From contig CAUYUJ010003381.1 in the NCBI GenBank assembly GCA_963575745.1, forward strand, positions 488,727-552,726: a stretch of DNA of 64,000 bases, in the 5' to 3' direction. The notes under the pieces were generated by a model that worked only from the letters and a program-made list of their open reading frames with translations, searched no databases and was not told the origin of the DNA. This DNA comes from Prorocentrum cordatum (lineage: Eukaryota; Sar; Dinophyceae; Prorocentrales; Prorocentraceae). Positions within the stretch are counted from its first letter, which is position 1. Each line of letters starts with the position of its first letter. Positions 1 through 12,579 of this stretch are shown one piece after another. The translations under genes were made by a program, and so were the position numbers.

Positions 1-54
1 ATGGAGGACGAGGAAGAGTGACGGCGCTGGATAAGACGAAGCAGCGGGAGGGGA

Positions 55-830
55 GCAAGAGGAGGAGGAGGAGGAGGAGGAGGAGGAGGAGGAGGAGGAG
101 GAGGAAGAGGAGCAGCAGGAGGAGCAGGAGGAGGAGGAGGAGGAGGAGGAGGAGGAGTTTGCAGGAGGAGCAGGGGGAGGATGAGGAGTCTGCAAGAGGA
201 GCAGGAGGAGGAGGAGGAGGCGGAGGAAGAGGAGCAGCAGGAGGAGCAGCAGGAACAGGAGGGGGAGGACCAGCGCGGGGGGGGGTGGGAGGGGGCGCGG
301 CGCGCGGGCGGCGCGACTGGCAGAGCGCTGGCGGCGCGCGGTGCCGCCCCCCCCCCCACCGCGCCGCGCAAAAGACGGCTCGCGGGGCGTGGGGTCCTCG
401 TGGGGCGGCGGGGTCCCGGGGAGGGGTTGGGGCAGGAGGAGGGCAGGAGGGGAGAGAGGAGCCGGCGGCGGAGGAGGAGGTGGAGGGAGTGGGGGAGTGG
501 GGGGGGAGGAAGGGACGGAGGGACGGAGGGAGGATGACAGAGGGAGGAGGTGGAGGGAGAGAGGGAGGGAGGGAGGGAGCAGGGAGGGAGGGAGGAGGGA
601 GGGAGGACGGGGGTAGGCTGGAAGAACAGTGAGAGGGGGAGGAAAGAGGAGCGAGGGGCAGGGAGCGACGGAGGAGGGAGGGAGGGAGGAGGGAGTGGGA
701 GGGAGGGAGGAGGGAGGGAGGGAGGCGGGAAGACACAAACAGTAAGGGGCGGAGGGAGCGAAGGAGGGAGGGAAGATGGGAGTGGGAGGGAGGGCGACGG
801 GGAAGGGAGGAAAGCGGAGTGAGGTGGGAG
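55..830 (+). repeat. GGA/GGGA polypurine tract
   Basis: Almost uninterrupted purine on the + strand: GGA triplets at about 60-230, GGGA/GGAG units at 530-800, with a G-rich GC island (260-480) between them. Open frames across it encode only Arg/Glu/Gly runs whose composition follows the repeat, so no gene is called. Such mirror-like tracts can adopt triplex DNA. Confidence 0.85.
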
Positions 831-2256
831 GAACGCGGGGTTAGGGCAAGCTAGGTGCGCTCGCGCCATATTTGACATCGCACCTCGGGTATCGTCGGGG
901 TCCTCCTCCTCTTCCTCCTCCTTCTCATCCTCCTCCTCCGCACCCCTCCCACCCATCCCGTCCCATTGCGCTGATTTGCTCAGTCAGCGGACACGTGCCA
1001 TAGCGGACCTGAAACTGCTAGAAGGGCCTCATCGTGGCATGCGCAATCGGAATATGGGAAAATCGTAATCGTACATTAAAGAAGGAGGATGAGGATGAGC
1101 AGAAGGATGAGCACAATGAATGGGGAGGGTGGTGAAGAAGGAGGAGGAACAGCAGCAGCAGCAGCAGCAGGAGATGGAGTGGGAGAAGCGGGAGAAGCAA
1201 GCATAGAGGTAAGGGCGATCAAGCGCGTTGCAACGAGGAGGAGGAAGGGGAATAATGTTTGGAGGAGGAGGTGAAGGAGGAGGAGGAGGAGGAAGGGAGG
1301 GATAGAGCAAACCCATTATGCATATGTGATGCAGTCCTGCGCCCACCACTAGGAACGCAAAACCAAGAAACAAAACTCATCTTGATCCACCAACGTGCAT
1401 GTTTGCACACGGATCGCTAGAGGAACAACCATGGAAGGACCCAAGGAACAGTGCCCCCCTTCCGAACCCGAGTTGTTCCTTATTTCAGCGTCTTGATTGT
1501 GCAGCCTCCGTCCTGAGCCCCATCCATTCTCCTCCCCCTCAGTCCCTGAAGTGCTCAGCCGCAGCCCCACTGCGGTAAGGAACCGCCCTCCGTCCGCGCG
1601 ACTGCTACACGGGTGTAGCTCTTCCTTCTGCGCACACACCACACGAGGTCTCGAGCCCGACGTCCATTTTGGAAGAGGGTCCGCCCTCCACCCGAAGTGC
1701 TGCTGCGAATTTTCTTCCGTGGTTATGAATGCCTAGGCAATGCCGGCGCGTGCGAAAAAAAAAACGGCCATCCGCGCGCGATGCTACGCCGAGAACATGC
1801 ACAGGGGCGCGACGCCCGAATGCTTCCCCGAGAAGTCCGCAGGGCCAAGACTGCCCGCGGCGTCACCACAGCCTCCTGAATGGGAGACATGCAAGGGGCG
1901 GAGATCTGGCTCGACGGCTCAATTCTACGCGGTCGTTTTTCACGCGCGCACTGGTGTCACGCGAGAACACCATTTTGAACATGAGCCGCCCTCTATGCGT
2001 GAAGAATCTGATGTTCGCGCGCATCATGCGCGGCGCCATGGCGAGAACACAATATCGGATCCAATTCCTTCCTCCTGTGTAACAGCTGATTGTAAGGACG
2101 AGCGCGCGTGAACCCCAGGTGACACCCACATTCGAAAAACGGTTCGGCCCTCATCCTCGTAGTTGTTGGAATTATTCAAACGAGTACGCACGTCTTCAAG
2201 GCAGGAACCAGATGTTGACAACGACCCGCCCTCCAACAGTGTAGCTTTGGGAACTG
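831..2256. other. No recognisable gene; scattered short repeats
   Basis: Contains a short CCT tract (900-950) and GCA/GGA tracts (1085-1300). At 1400-2250 a decayed motif resembling CCGCCCTCC recurs near 1585, 1678, 1985 and 2227, which suggests an old repeat. I see no convincing coding frame, RNA gene or regulatory site. Confidence 0.5.
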
Positions 2257-2299
2257 ATGAAGCCCAGTGTGCGCGGTGCCAAGACGAGCGCCACTATGG

Positions 2300-2590
2300 G
2301 GAAGACAAGGAGGAGGGACGAGAATGAGGATGGAAATGATGACGATGATGCGGATGATGGTGAGGTTGAGGATGTGGATGAGGGTGATGATGAGGACGAT
2401 GATAATGATGTTAGTGGTGATGTTGATGGTGATGGTGATGATGGTGCTGATGATGAGTCCGATGACGATGAAAGTGGTGAAGGCGAAGGGGCGGGTGGTG
2501 ATGGCATTGGTGATGGTGATGATCATGAGGATGATGCCGATGATGTTGGTGCTGATGTTGTTGATGATGATGCCCCTGGTGATGGCGGTT

Positions 2591-2658
<68 letters not shown>

Positions 2659-3179
2659 AGAGCTGGTGCGGATGTTGGTGGTGGTGCTGATGCAGATGCG
2701 GATGCTGCTGCTGCTGATGGTGTTGCGGCTGTGGTCGCGGCTGTTGCTGCTGCCGCGCTCAAGCGCAAAACATTTGGACTCATGCCGCGGTGGCAGAAAC
2801 GCTACTTCTGCTCAGTCAACGTCGGTCATCTAGCCCGTGCGCGTGCCCGATATGATTCCACTCGACGCAGCTGTTGTTTTCGCGCCCCTCTTCGGCATCG
2901 TGCTGCGAGGACATTGACAACGGAGCTACCGACAAACGACGGATGGGTTGCGATAGATGTTATTCGTATAGTTGTGATCGTTTTACGTGGTGGTTGCGAC
3001 AAACCGGTTACCTGTGTGGATACCGAGAGCGGAGCTACAAACTATTTGAATGATGATAATGATGAGGATGAGCATGCGCATGGTGATGATGATGATGAGG
3101 CGGAGGAGGGTGAGAGGGGCGTGCGATCATGGTAATGATGATGATTATGATCACGATGATGACGATGTGGATGATGATG

Positions 3180-3210
<31 letters not shown>

Positions 3211-3251
3211 GGATGAGGATGAGGATGAGGATGAGGATGAGGATGAGGATG

Positions 3252-3290
<39 letters not shown>

Positions 3291-3800
3291 GTGATGGTGA
3301 TGGTGATGGTGATGGTGATGGTGATGGTGATGGTGCTGATGATAATGCTGGTGCGGATGCGGATGCGGATGTTGTTGTTGCCGCTGTTGCTGTTGCTTGT
3401 GCGGTTGCGGTTGCAGCTGTTGCTGCTGCTAAACCAGAACCATGTGTTGTTCAAGGCACAGGCATTTGGACTCAGGCCGCGGTGGCACAGGCGTTAGTTC
3501 TGCTCACCCAAATTCGTTCATGTAGCCCGTGCGCGTGCTCGATATGATTCCCCTCCACGCAGTTGCCGTTCTCGCGCCCCTCTTCGGCATCGTGCAGGGT
3601 TCCCCAGACGACAACGACTGTGTCGACACCGACAACTGAGCTACAGGCAGGTCTAATAATGATTGCGACGGTGATGGGGGCAATAATGATTGGAGGTGCA
3701 CGTCGGCTTGGACTACGACGGCTGACACTTCTCAGGTTCCGATATGTGAAGTGCGTGCGGCGGCGGGGTAACCAGTTGTGTGGACACCAACAACGGAGCT
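2300..3800 (+). repeat. GAT arrays with a duplicated module
   Basis: A GAT microsatellite (2320-2660, perfect at about 2590-2658) is followed by unique sequence, then by a second array (3050-3345; GATGAT, GATGAG and GATGGT phases) and a diverged copy of the same unique sequence. Shared blocks include ATTTGGACTCA with GCCGCGGTGGCA (2773 and 3465 regions) and TAGCCCGTGCGCGTGC with CGATATGATTCC (2831 and 3525 regions). A motif like ACAACGGAGCTAC recurs near 2920, 3030, 3635 and 3790. The arrays give long Asp-rich or Met-rich open frames, but these are triplet-repeat translations and not a supported gene. Confidence 0.7.
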
Positions 3801-5410
3801 ACAGGCGGGTATAACTTTGCTTGTGACGCTTATGGAAACACAGTTGATAACTTATGGAGGTGCTCTTTGCCTTGGTATGACGACTGGGACTTCTCAGCTA
3901 TTATTGTTTTTCGTCTTTGCCACATGATTCCCTTGCTCCTCCTCCCCAAGATTCGGAATCGCCTTCTCAATCGACGAACGAGCGAGGCGCATGGATTGGG
4001 CTCGATGATCAGGCCTCCCAGCGTTCGCCTCGCAGGGTGCAGATTGCTTGATCTTCTCAGTCCCCGAGGAGCGGCAGGCGTCAGCCGAGCATGAAGCTCG
4101 TCGGTGTCGACCCCTTGTTCGGGCTCCCGGCTCGCAAGGCCCGCTTCTTCTGTGGCCTTTGTTCCTCCCCCCTCCTCTTCCTGCGCTATCATTACGGCGC
4201 GCCTTCCTGCTTGCTGCCTGGCCAGTTTGGACTGCAGGGTCACTCGGAGTCAGGGGCCCTGCTCCGCACGGTGTGGTTGGCAGGTCGCCCCGCATGCCGG
4301 GTCTCTCGAAATTCCCAGCAGAGTTCCGCCGAGATCTCATAATTTCGGCCGGCCCGAGGCTACGAAGGCGGTCGCCCACCTAATACACAGCTTCCCTGCA
4401 GCGCGGCCGCCCAACGGCATTCTATAGAAGTCGCCATCGGTAGTAGGAGGATTGGTTTGTTCCGATGAGCCGACAGTCGTCATTGCTGCGAGCACGGCGC
4501 AGGCCTTTCATTGCACACTCAGCAGTCGCTTGGCTGCGCAGCAGCGTCCTCTCCCCACGACCAACCCTTCTCAGCCGTACGACGCCCCTTCCGAATCCGC
4601 TCCTCCAGGCCTCCCCAAAGCGCAGCGGATTCATTTTGCAGTATTTCCCTGAAGTGTTTGCACTTAGGGAATGTTACTTGAACTGGGCCCTTCTGGCGGT
4701 CTAGCCGCCATGTCGGCAGTCTTGCGTTGCGGGCGGGTCTGGTGGGCTCAGATGGTCAGGGGATGGAAGCTTTTCCACGTGCTGAGTATTTCGGGCCGTG
4801 TGCTCGAGGAAGTCGATCACACGGAAGGGCGGCCCACGAGGGTCCAAAGGCGGCCTAAGAGGTGCCCCAAGCGGCCCAGGCAGGTCCCCAAAGGGCAGCA
4901 TGAGGTCTTGATTTACGCGGTGTCTTTCACAGCTGATTTTCTGTGTAGGCTTGCATCTGATGTCGATGGAACGGGTACGCACACATGTGGCAAACAAGGA
5001 TGCTCCAGATTGTAGTGTGAGGCTGTAGTTCGCCCGTTTGTTTGGTGCGCTCAGGTTGGGATCCCTCAAGCGCTGAGCTTCGCAAGTGACTTTCTGGTGC
5101 GTTTCTGTTAGCACGAAAGAGGTCCCTAATACGAACGTGAACAATCACAACCACTAGTAATTCAGACGTGGGTGCCTGTCTGGGTCCTCGTGGTGCCACT
5201 ATCGACCCAGGTCCCCAGGAGCTCGACCTGACAGAGAAACATACCAGTCTGCCCCCCAAGGTGGACCCTCTCTGGGGGCGCGGAGGCACACCACAAATTC
5301 TGCCGATCCTGACGTCCGTTCAATGGTCTCGGCTTCTGAAAGGTTTTCACGCTGCACTTGCTTTCGGAGTGGATCCGCGGCGCTTTCGCCTGGCATCCGC
5401 CAGTGGACCC
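3801..5410. other. No recognisable gene
   Basis: Mixed-composition sequence with several short open frames on both strands and no recognisable domain. An imperfect run of GGCCCA/GGTCC units lies near 4830-4905. Confidence 0.4.
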
Positions 5411-5414
5411 ACTA

Positions 5415-5695
5415 CAGATCCACTAGTGGAAATAGTAGGTCCACTCGCACCCCCACTTTGGACATCCCAGTGCATCCACGGGTGCTCACACTGACCGTTC
5501 TGATAGTGGATCCACGAGTGCTTCCACTGTCGATCCTCCAGTGGATCCTCGAGTGCTCCCACTCCTGATTCTCTCGTGGATCCACGGATGCTCCCATTGT
5601 AGGTGTTCTGGTGGATCCTCGAGGTCTCCCTCTCTTGATCCTTTCGTGAATCCACGAGTGCTCCTTCTGTAGGTCATTCAGTGGAGTCTCGAGTC
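5415..5695 (+). repeat. GTGGATCC-type minisatellite
   Basis: About six to seven diverged copies of a roughly 40-bp unit built on GTGGATCC(A/T)CGAGTGCTCCCAC. Each copy carries a BamHI-like GGATCC core next to an inverted-looking GTGGATC/GATCCAC pair. Units differ mainly in the spacer. Confidence 0.75.
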
Positions 5696-6017
5696 CTCCT
5701 ACTTTCTGTTCCAGTACCTCCCCCTCTGCTCTTCCCTCCCCTTCCAATGTCACAAAAGCAGCTGTATCAAGACAGCCGTCTGGCGCGGCGGGGTAGTGGC
5801 AGCCGCTCGGATTTTCTCGCTCGCGTTTTCTCCGCCGTCCCCCTTGCCGTCGTTCCTCTCTGTCTCCCCATTGGCCTCGCCTCTCGTCCTCGCTTATCGC
5901 GCATTCCCCCCCTCCCTTTGTGCGTCCTTCTCTCCTTTCGACGCATGCACATCCATCGCTGCGTTGTGGAGCCCGCAGGGCGGAAGCCGTCAGAGTCGAG
6001 TTTCCGGCCAATGCATA

Positions 6018-6105
6018 CACACACATATCTATATATATATATATATATATATACACATACATACATACATACATACATACATACATACATACCTACATAT
6101 TGATA
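6018..6105. repeat. TA and CATA microsatellite
   Basis: A perfect TA run (6030-6050) passes directly into CATA tetranucleotides (6052-6095). Confidence 0.9.
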
Positions 6106-6539
6106 AGTATAACCGCATCAAGCCTTTAAGAAACCCCCACCCCCACCCCTCATCTGGTGAAAGTATAACGCATCCGGCACCCTGGAAGCATTACCTCGGC
6201 ACCGAAGGAGCCCGCAAAGAGCGCTCGGGGTCAAGCTAAGCTAATCCTTTGCTGGTCCGTGAAATGTCCTAGGAAATGCACAGCATATCCAAAGGCATCC
6301 ACAAGGATTTCTTCTTGCGCGGCGCGCGACGCGCGACGCGCCACAGAATTTTGTTGTTTGATTTGTGCGAGGTGCTAAAGATATCGCTCTGCGAAAACGA
6401 CCCCCTGAAACTATTAAATCTTGGTGCGGTGCTAGCGATAACCCCGGGGGGGTTCTTAAAGGCTTGCCAGGGTTGTCAAATGGTTTCCGGCCCATCCCAC
6501 CACCGTGCTTGGGTCTGGGGTATGAAAAGCCTATCGGAT

Positions 6540-7095
6540 GTTCGTTGAGATCTCGTGGGGGGCTTCTCGGGGGCCTCTTGGCGGCAGTTTTGAAGCCTCT
6601 TGGGGGCCGTTGTGAGGCCTCGTGGGGGCCTCGTGGGGGCCTCTTGGGGCCTCTTCGAGGCCGCTGAGTCCTCTGGGAGCCGCTTGGGCGCCTCTAGGGG
6701 CCTCCTAGGGGCCTCTTGGGGCGGAAGATTCGTTTTTTGTGTTCATGCTCCCTCTCATGGGGCCCTTTTGGGGCCGTCTTTGGGCGTCTCTTGGACCGTC
6801 TTGGGGTTCTCTTAGGCCGTCATTGGAGCCTTCTGGGAGGCTTCTTGGACCGTCTTGGGATGGTCCTGGGGCGCCTCTTGGAACGTCGGAAAACAGAACA
6901 ACTGAGAACGCCCAAACCCTCCAGAAACATCAAAGCAAACCAATAATTTTGACTTAGTGGGGCCCTCTTTGAGGCCTCTTGGGGCGTCTTGACGGCATCC
7001 TGTGCGTCTCGGAGCGATCTTTCGTCGACTCGAGGCCCTCTTTGACCGTCTTGCGGGCCGCGTGGGGCCTTCTTGGCCCGTCTTGGGGCTCTTAT
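6540..7095. repeat. GGCCTCTTGGGG degenerate array
   Basis: Imperfect 10-15-bp units of the type GGCCTCTTGGGG or GTCTTGGGGC, split by a TTGACTTAG-containing gap near 6895-6960. The same sequence style recurs at 16.1-16.8, 36.0-36.7 and 51.95-52.3 kb, so this belongs to a dispersed low-complexity family. It is not coding. Confidence 0.7.
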
Positions 7096-7251
7096 GCCTG
7101 AGCCATTCACTCGACAGAAGCGCCTGAGCCCAGGGGCAACGCGGGCAGCCCCGCCAAAACTCCAGGGCCCCTAGGGACTCCCGAGGGCTGCTTCAGGGAG
7201 TCGGCAAAGGACCCGAGGACACGCTCACTCCGCATCCAGCAGCACGGTGCC

Positions 7252-7415
7252 GGGTATATATATATATATATATATATCTACGCATGTATGTATGTATGTA
7301 TGTATGCATGCATGCATGTATGTATGTATGTATGTATGTATGTATGTATGTATGTTTGCATGCATGCATGTATGTATGTATGTATGTATGTATGTATGTA
7401 TGTATGTATGTATGC
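7252..7415. repeat. TA and GTAT/GCAT microsatellite
   Basis: TA repeat followed by GTAT tetranucleotides with interspersed GCAT variants. A G homopolymer with one interruption follows at 7434-7455. Confidence 0.9.
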
Positions 7416-7559
7416 AGGGCTCCGCATGGGGGCGCCCCCCTGGGGGGGGGGGGGCGACCGCAACCGCTCTGGTTCAAGGTTCCCCGAGCAGGTCGGCCCC
7501 CCCGTGGAGCGTACAGCACACCGATTCCCCAGGGACCCAGACCCAAGTCTGGGCGCCGA

Positions 7560-8120
7560 CAGTCTTCGTCTTAGTTGGCTCTGCGACTGACGGGAGCCGA
7601 GGGTGCGACCACAGCCCGACGGCCGCGCATCCAGCTGCATGTATGCAGATGTCATACTGCCGGAGAGCACGGGCATGACTGCCACGAAGTGGGCAAAGAG
7701 GCGGGCCATCAGGAGTTTCAGTTTTGTGGCCGGCAGTTCGATATTGCGCAGGTTGCCCTGCCCGCCGACTGTGCGAATCTTCGGAGTACTCAAATGGCCT
7801 TACGCACGAAGACCAAGGCAGCTGACTTGTTGGCTTCGCCGCTTGCTTTGGATCCTTCTTTGTTTCGACGGCGATGGCAGCCTCCAGTCCGCCTCTGCGT
7901 GTCGTGGGCAGGTTGGACGGTCTCTTACAACGGATCAGATCTGCGGAGATTCATTTTGCATTGCTGCATGGCACGTCTATGGGCATCGATGTGGAAGGGC
8001 TTTCCCAGGCGCAGCGCAGTTACTCTCTTCGCACGACAGCCAACAGTTATGATATTGCCAATGTGCTGCGGGCTTTCCATTTGAAGGCGCCCAACAGATT
8101 TCCTTCAGCCGCGTGACGCA
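7560..8120 (+). other. Possible decayed coding patch
   Basis: Several overlapping short frames have protein-like composition (for example a stretch from about 7874 to 8116 containing RIRSAEIHFALLHG), but no single frame is continuous and no domain is recognised. It may belong with the decayed coding patch at 8.4-9.1 kb. Confidence 0.25.
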
Positions 8121-8439
8121 CGGGACGTGGACCCAACCATGCGGAAGTCATTGCCGTATAGGTTTCCTCTTTTGCAAATTTGTTTGTTGCCTTGGCTCGT
8201 CGGCGCAGGCGGGTCGCACTTCCCATGTGAGCCATGGAGGTTGTCGTGGTCACCGCCTTGTGGGCGATCTCTTCTTGCTGCGGCTGCAGGAGCCGACGAA
8301 GTCCCCGAAGAGATTGCCTCGCTGGAACCGACAGCCGTTCGGCGACGCCGTCGACCTCTGCGATAGCGTGAAGGCGGACGAGGACGCCCCGCGCAACGCT
8401 CACTTTTACCTTGCGCTATACTTCCCAGCGATCTTCCAT

Positions 8440-9119
8440 CGCGAGAGCCATAGCAGCTTTCTGTGCCGACATGAAGGCCAACGCTGTGTCCATGGCGGAG
8501 GGGTTTGAGCTACTGTGCAACATTGGCGACCCGCGAGGCGTTTCCAAGATTTTGTCAGGACGCATCAAGGTTCGTTGATGTTCCAGAGGGCATGGGCTCC
8601 AAGCGAAAGGCCACTGGCGCGAAGGAAGCTAAGGCGGAGGGGGAGGCCGAGGCCGCGGCCGAGGCCCGCGGCTGGAAACGCACCCAAGAGCTGCAGCTGA
8701 TGGAGGCGGCGGCGACGCTCACCCCGCCGTTGGACGTAGAACGTGCAGTTCTGCGCCGCGTCGGAATCTCGCGCTGGAAGCGCCTCTGGAGAACGAGCTG
8801 GCGAAGGGAACGGACTGGACGTTCGAACAGTATGACAGAGCGGGCGTCGTGGATCGCAAAAAGGCAGAGGACGAGGAGACCGACTCTCTTGGATCCCCTT
8901 CCGCAAGATACCAGTGGCCCTTTTCTCGGTCGTTGCACCGCCTCGGCGAAGCCCGCGAACATGGGGCGCCGCGATGCGATGCTCCAGCAGATCGCCGACT
9001 GGGAGAAAAAGAAAGAGTCAACAGACATGGCGACGGCCCTGGTTTCGTTTGCCGCTGCGGTGAAGAAGGTGCTCGCGCTGCCCTCATTGCGGGTGCTCCA
9101 CGGCGCTGCAAGGGTGTAA
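8440..9119 (+). pseudogene. Decayed coding region, function unknown
   Basis: Protein-like sequence is spread over more than one frame. First, about 8448-8577 reads as an Ala/Met-rich helix containing MKANAVSMAEGFELLCNIG and ends at TGA. Second, a Met at 8592 opens a frame with a Lys/Glu/Ala-rich segment (KRKATGAKEAKAEGEAEAAAE). Third, near 8788 the sense shifts to a neighbouring frame (ENELAKGTDWTFEQYDRAG) and returns near 8960 (DAMLQQIADWEKKKESTD). The shifts imply a broken gene or retrocopy. I do not recognise a family. An intact gene with short introns is less likely, because no splice signals fit the frame changes. Confidence 0.35.
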
Positions 9120-9534
9120 CTTCGATGAATAGAGATGACGGCGGTGCGTTCGCGCGACTTGGCTATTTCTTCGGACAGAGAGGTTGGGCGCTTGCTTTCG
9201 CATGTCCGTGGGGCTCAGTTGCCACGCGACGAATGGATCGTATTCGTCGTTGATCCTGGCCTTGGCACGTGGTGTCGGGCAGCATGGAACCTTCCAATAA
9301 TTGCATGTGGCCCAGTCCCCGCCAGGGGCTGCGGTGAGAGCAAGGGCGCGCTCATTCGCAAGAGTCGAAGAGCGGCGAGTGGGGCCCGAGCAAGCTGCAG
9401 AGGCAGCCTACTCGGCCTCGCTCTCGACGGCGCCGCGCGGCCGCTGTGCTGCGCGCGTCGAGGCAGGATCTGGCCTCTTCGGAGATGGCCGCGCCAGACG
9501 CGATTGAGCCTCCAGGGCGGGCGAGCGGGGTGCA

Positions 9535-9735
9535 ACATATATATATATACACACAAACATACATATATGCATACATGCATATATATATATTAGATGTATA
9601 TACATTCAGATATACGCACATATACATGCGCGCATGCATGTACAACTCTGTAAATGTACGTATCGATGTACATCGATATACACATGTATACCCACATACA
9701 TATATGCCTACGTCTATACGTTATATGTTTCCGTA
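9535..9735. repeat. TATA/ACATA microsatellite cluster
   Basis: Diverged TA, CATA and ACATATATGC repeats, AT-rich in an otherwise GC-rich stretch. Confidence 0.85.
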
Positions 9736-10139
9736 CCAACGTTGCATCAAGGCACGCCGGCGTGACGGCGAGCCAATTGCATGTCTAGACCAGCTTCAGG
9801 CGTGCGCCTGCCTGCGCAGTTTTTTGGTTGTCGAATTCGCCTGCGCCTTTGCCGAAGGGTCGGGGTGGCGCCGTAGAACTCGCGGGGGAAAGCGCGGTGC
9901 GCAATCAGCACCGGGGCCGCCTTCTACCGACGATTGGAAACGCGATCCAAGTGGGCAGCGGCATTATGGGAATTCGCAACTCCAGGACAATGTGCCTCAG
10001 CAGTGGCTGTGGATCTGCCTCCGCCGCGGCTTGAACATCCACCGCGCGCGCGCCCGCGGCGCGCGCGGAGTGGGGCGCTTTTGAGCAGAGACGGCAACGA
10101 ACTCAGCGCCGACAGACAGCGGAATAATTGGGACGAGCC

Positions 10140-10735
10140 CCATCCACGATGTCGGGCATTTTTGCGCAGTCTCAGCCGCAGGCGATTGCTGCCGAGCTCT
10201 CTCAGAGGACTGCCCCATGCGCCTGTGGGCCTGTCGCAGCGGACGCCTCCTCCTCCAGCGACGCCCCCGCCGGCAAGTGCGACGCGAGCGGGCCCGGCAG
10301 CGTCGGCGACGCGCGCGATTGGCGAGGGCGCTTCCAACGAGCCTTTGGCCCACATTAATATCATCAACACGGGCAAGCAGCTGGGGTCGACCTCGGCGAC
10401 TACGCCAGAAGATCCCGCGCTGGCCGTAGCCCGGCAGGCCGCCCAGGCACGCTTTGACGCTAAGAGGAAGCAGTTCGGGGACATGCGCCCCGGGGGCGAG
10501 CGTTTGGATATCGGGCCTCGGCCCGCGCTCCCATGGAGGAGCTCGGCGCGCAGCTCCGGGCGGCGGTCGGCCTGCGAAGTTCGGCTCGATCTCTCCAGCC
10601 GCGGTGGGTGAGGCCAAGACGCAGTCCGATGCCATCCTGGCGCGTTTCCAGTCCACTCTCCAGCAGGCCCAGCGCATGGGCGCCCCCGCGCTGACGACGG
10701 GCAGGCAGAGCCGCGAAGCGCGCGTCGGCCACGCG
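10140..10735 (+). pseudogene. Decayed coding patch, function unknown
   Basis: Begins with a plausible Met at 10149 (MSGIFAQSQPQAIAAELSQR), shifts frame into a Ser/Ala/Pro-rich linker, then reads NEPLAHINIINTGKQLGSTS near 10340 and AQARFDAKRKQFGDMRPGGE near 10440. A further frame change gives SPAAVGEAKTQSDAILARFQ near 10600. The Ala/Gln helical character may suit a retroelement ORF1 or a structural protein, but no conserved motif is visible. It is probably non-functional. Confidence 0.3.
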
Positions 10736-11124
10736 CAGAGGGGGCAAGGGGAGGGGGGGGGGCTTCTTAGAAACATGTATTGCTTCTCAGAAGGCGCGCG
10801 CAAGGCTCGCGCAATGTAAGAAGCGGCCCCCTGAGAACCCCCGCCCCCCACTGCCCCCCCCCCCCTCCCTTGCGCGTTGCCCACTGCGATCGCCGCCTTC
10901 GCAGTTCAGAGGCGCGCGGGCGGCGCCGTTAGCTCGACGCGTTTTTCTCGGATCGCCGCGGGAGCGCGGGCGAGCGGCGCGTAGATGGCACGCCTGATGC
11001 GCAGCCTGTGCGCTTTACATGCGCCACGGCTCATGTGTGATTTTCGTTTCCTCACCGGTGATCTGGATCTCATGCCCACGTTGACAGGCGAATTCCCCGC
11101 CGCCGCTGCCATGGGATTGGGGAG

Positions 11125-11191
11125 AAGGGGGGGGTGAGGACCCCTACCACGACTACCACAACCATTATTAATACTACTACGACGATTACCT

Positions 11192-11234
<43 letters not shown>

Positions 11235-11267
11235 GACTACTACTATTACTAGTAGTACTACTACCAT

Positions 11268-11306
<39 letters not shown>

Positions 11307-11307
11307 A

Positions 11308-11345
<38 letters not shown>

Positions 11346-11407
11346 CATTACTACTATACATACTACGACAACTAGTATTACGATTCCTACTACTACTACT
11401 ATTACTG

Positions 11408-11441
<34 letters not shown>

Positions 11442-11464
11442 TACTCGTACTACGACTACTACGA

Positions 11465-11515
<51 letters not shown>

Positions 11516-11654
11516 GTACGACTACGACTACGACGATTACGAACATGACTGCTACTACGACTACGACGACTATTACCACTACTGCCCGTACTACTACTAC
11601 TGTTACTACTACTACTACGACTATTACTACTACGACTTCTACGATTACTACCAT

Positions 11655-11690
<36 letters not shown>

Positions 11691-11755
11691 AACTGCTACT
11701 ACTACTACTAATACTACAAACTACTACGACTACGACTACTACTACGACTAGTGTG

Positions 11756-11801
<46 letters not shown>

Positions 11802-11811
11802 TTACTAGTAG

Positions 11812-11866
<55 letters not shown>

Positions 11867-12071
11867 ACGACTACGACTACGACTACTACAACTACCCCCA
11901 CGACTAGTAATACGACGACCACCATTACCAATGTTACGACCTTTGCGGATGCTGGCGCTCCCATTTTTGCAGCCAAAATGATCACGACTACGGCGGCGAC
12001 GGCTACCGCTACTACCATGATTAGTTATGTTTTACGAGTAGTATTACGACAACACCTACTATAAATTTTAG

Positions 12072-12104
<33 letters not shown>

Positions 12105-12244
12105 CCCGAATACCACCAGTACCACGTTTACTATTATTATGATGACCGCTAGGTACTACCACCAGTACGTTTACCTCAACTTCAACGACATCCACCACGA
12201 CTACTACGACGATTACATCTACTACAACTACTACAATGTACTTT

Positions 12245-12306
<62 letters not shown>
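11125..12306 (+). repeat. Large CTA triplet array
   Basis: About 1.2 kb of (CTA)n with CGA, TTA and GTA variants, interrupted at about 11940-12075 and 12105-12240 by partly degenerate sequence that keeps the 3-nt period. All frames give homopolymer-like Thr, Tyr or Val runs and are not genes. The array ends abruptly at a unique flank (from 12306) that is shared with the second array near 44.8 kb. Confidence 0.95.
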
Positions 12307-12560
12307 GGAGGAGTCGGCTTGCAGGGGGGGCCGGGCGCGGGGGGGGCGCCAACGACCGCGCCGATTCCATCGCGGCCCGCTGCCCCTTCCAGGGACTCTC
12401 AGGAATCCTCCGGGCCCAGTCGGCCTCGCAGTCGGCGCCGGCGTCGCGTCGCCCGCGAGGGCCAGCCGGCGGGCGGGCCGACCTTGTTCTTGGCTCTTGT
12501 TAGACGGGGCGGCGGGGCGGCGTTCTGGGGCCGCCCGCTGTCCGAGTCGATCGACCTAGC
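12306..12560 (-). repeat. Dispersed segment, inverted copy at 43.4-44.8 kb
   Basis: The flank GAGGAGTCGGCTTGC (12308-12322) and the block TTGTTAGACGGGGCGGCGGG (from about 12499) both recur as reverse complements at about 44793-44810 and 43450-43475. They keep the same relative order but lie farther apart there (about 1.3 kb against 0.2 kb). This marks an old inverted duplication with expansion or insertion in one copy. Confidence 0.65.
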
Positions 12561-12579
12561 CCGGCGCGTTCCTCTCTCC

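Noticed and set aside
2257-3135. 292-codon Asp-rich open frame
   Set aside because: Most residues come from GAT repeats, and the other frames and strand are equally open. The non-repeat part is duplicated nearby with frame changes.
5412-6103. Open frames through the GTGGATCC minisatellite and TA/CATA tract
   Set aside because: Residue pattern follows the repeats (Tyr/Ile/His/Thr runs).
10906-12064. Long poly-Val/Ser and poly-Thr open frames
   Set aside because: They are translations of the CTA triplet array; length comes from absence of stops in the repeat.
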